Part shown: in pieces, positions 62,555-64,000 of the stretch
Layout: each line of letters opens with the position of its first letter
Numbering within the stretch: the first letter of the stretch is position 1
NCBI RefSeq assembly: GCF_009258225.1
Contig: NZ_CP043617.1
Location: 2,170,001-2,234,000 of the forward strand
Length of the DNA stretch: 64,000 bases
Direction of reading: 5' to 3'
DNA from: Sulfurimonas lithotrophica
GTDB lineage: Bacteria; Campylobacterota; Campylobacteria; Campylobacterales; Sulfurimonadaceae
Notes under the pieces: model-generated
Told to the model about the DNA's origin: nothing
Databases searched by the model: none
Seen by the model: only the letters and a program-made list of their open reading frames with translations
Position numbers and translations under genes: made by a program

Positions 62555-64000
62555 ATGATTGACAAGATGACCATCAGAGCCAAGCTTATTTTTTTAAGTG
62601 TTGTAGTTTTATCCGTTATAACTTTATTCTCCGTTAAAAATGCTTATAACACTTGGAGTGAACATGAAAACATAAAAAAGACAGCTTCTCTTATAAAACT
62701 TTCCGTAAAAATGAGTGCCGTGTTACATGAGTTGCAAAAGGAGCGTGGAGCAAGTGCAGGATTTCTAGGTTCTAAAGGAACTAAATTTGTAGATATTCTT
62801 CCTAAACAGCATACTTCAAGTGACACAAAAATTAAAGAACTTAGAGATTATATAAATCAAAATCCTTCAGAAGCAGCTTCCAAAGTTAGCACAGAAATCG
62901 ATTTAAATTCTGTACTGTCCATGAGAACTAAAGTTAAGTCTCAAAGCGCACAAGTCAAAGATGCCGTAACATTCTATACTTCTTTAAATAAAAAAATCAT
63001 AGACACTATTTCTCATTTTTCAACAATACCGAAAAATGGCGATTTGAGAACAAACTTCAACAGTTTTGTTATTTTTATAAGTTCTAAAGAAAGAGCCGGC
63101 ATCGAACGTGCCGTTTTATCAAGTGTTTTTGCAAAAGATAGTTTTACAAGAACAACTGCTGCAAAATTTGCATCTTTAGTATCTGAACAAAAGGCATTAA
63201 CAAATCTGTTTATGCATACTGCAAATCAAGAGATGCAAAATGCTTTCAATAAAATTAAATCCGATAGTTCATTTACACAAGTAGAAAACTTTAGACAAAT
63301 AGCATCTTCAAAAGAGAGTGATTTTGGAGTAGATGCAACAGTATGGTTTAAAACAATTACTAAAAAAATAAATAAACTAAAAGAGTTTGAAGATACCTTG
63401 GCAAATTATACTTTAAATATGGCTGACAATATGGTTTCTTCATCTTTTATGTCCCTTATTTTTGTATCAATATTATCTGCCCTTGTAATTTTATTTGCTA
63501 TGTATCTGACAAGAAACGTATCTAACGGAATCACAAATTCCATCTGCAAGTTTAAAGAGGTCATAGGCAGAATAACTACCAACGGTGATTTATCCGTTGA
63601 TGTTAACAGAAGGGCTGTAGCAAGAGATGAGATGGATGAAATAACTTTCTTACTGGCAACACTTGTAAGTTTAGTAAAAGATTTAACCGCAAGAATAAAT
63701 ACTTCCGTTCATAAAGCTTCTCAAGGGGATTTTACTTACAATCTTAACAGTGATGGTTTAAACGGGGATTTTGCCGAAGCCATACGCAATGTTCAAGACG
63801 GAATAAATGCCATGAAATCATCTCATGAAAAACAGACGTTTATAAACTTTTCTTCAAAAGTACGAGCAGTAGGTAGCATCGGTGATGGTTTAGGGCTTAT
63901 TCAAGGTGAGATGACTAGCTTAATTCAAGAACTCGGAGATGTGCAAACTACAACAAAACAAACGGCTAAAACTTCAAATGAATCTATGGGAGCGGTAGAT
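62555..64000 (+). CDS. methyl-accepting chemotaxis-type protein with NIT sensor domain (cut by window edge)
   Basis: ATG 62555 has AAGGACA just upstream, and the frame stays open for 482 codons to the window end. Parts: membrane segment at about 8-27, a periplasmic NIT (nitrate/nitrite-sensing) domain with LQKERGASAGFLGSKG and SSKERAGIERAVL, a second membrane segment at about 296-317, a HAMP region (about 320-370) and a second HAMP-like stretch. The signalling domain must lie beyond the window, so MCP versus other output is inferred. NIT domains sense nitrate or nitrite in known cases. Confidence 0.85.
   Translation, partial: MIDKMTIRAKLIFLSVVVLSVITLFSVKNAYNTWSEHENIKKTASLIKLSVKMSAVLHELQKERGASAGFLGSKGTKFVDILPKQHTSSDTKIKELRDYINQNPSEAASKVSTEIDLNSVLSMRTKVKSQSAQVKDAVTFYTSLNKKIIDTISHFSTIPKNGDLRTNFNSFVIFISSKERAGIERAVLSSVFAKDSFTRTTAAKFASLVSEQKALTNLFMHTANQEMQNAFNKIKSDSSFTQVENFRQIASSKESDFGVDATVWFKTITKKINKLKEFEDTLANYTLNMADNMVSSSFMSLIFVSILSALVILFAMYLTRNVSNGITNSICKFKEVIGRITTNGDLSVDVNRRAVARDEMDEITFLLATLVSLVKDLTARINTSVHKASQGDFTYNLNSDGLNGDFAEAIRNVQDGINAMKSSHEKQTFINFSSKVRAVGSIGDGLGLIQGEMTSLIQELGDVQTTTKQTAKTSNESMGAVD

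Overview
The window is AT-rich, densely packed chromosomal DNA from a Campylobacterota (epsilonproteobacterial) species, most likely a free-living relative of Sulfurimonas. Four things point there: the petABC operon with a diheme cytochrome c1; the gene run YraN, hom, aminotransferase, two envelope proteins, TrmH-family methylase, rsmI, rpmE, rsmE, which I recall as conserved in Campylobacter jejuni (Cj0148c-Cj0156c); many GGEEF and PAS signalling proteins; and promoters that show a good TATAAT box but no clear -35 box. The genus is an inference, not a proof.

Region 1 (1-14725, + strand) is a nearly complete aryl-polyene/flexirubin-like gene cluster, cut at its left end. It holds an ABC-2 permease (partial), three acyl carrier proteins, three ketosynthases with intact Cys-His-His triads, one ketosynthase-like protein without the triad (chain-length-factor-like), a short ketosynthase-N-like protein, a MIO-type aromatic amino acid ammonia lyase, a ketoreductase, a hotdog dehydratase, an AMP-forming ligase, a membrane protein, a lysophospholipid-type acyltransferase, a LolA-like carrier, an MMPL exporter and a lipoprotein hydrolase. 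The likely flow is: the ammonia lyase makes an aryl-acrylate starter, the ligase loads it on an ACP, KS/CLF, KR and DH extend it to a polyene, and the acyltransferase, LolA-like and MMPL proteins place it in the outer membrane.

Region 2 (14729-19539) carries a REC-REC-histidine kinase, a convergent REC-LuxR response regulator, penicillin-binding protein 1A and an ABC ATPase. Region 3 (19564-24226, - strand) is a five-gene overlapping restriction-modification operon: D12-class adenine methylase, DpnI homologue, DpnD-like protein, AlwI-family endonuclease and Dam-family adenine methylase. A methyl-directed nuclease of the DpnI family encoded together with two adenine methylases is the most surprising arrangement in the window.

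Region 4 (24275-41501) holds bioF, two diguanylate cyclases with periplasmic sensors, an initiator tRNA followed by an unlisted 54-residue ORF, a cold-shock protein, maf, ychJ, a FIST-domain hybrid kinase, alaS, an HD-GYP-like protein with an altered HD motif, and an aldehyde dehydrogenase. Region 5 (41503-51704, - strand) is the conserved housekeeping run, with a formate-dehydrogenase-like molybdoenzyme between yraN and hom. Region 6 (51753-55902) groups molybdopterin and queuosine precursor genes (moeA, queD, queE, moaA). Region 7 (55968-64000) has a porin, an RDD protein, a small beta-barrel protein, the cytochrome bc1 operon petABC, an unknown GT-B-like protein, and the start of a nitrate/nitrite-sensing-type chemoreceptor that runs off the right end.

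No rRNA, CRISPR array, insertion sequence or prophage was seen.
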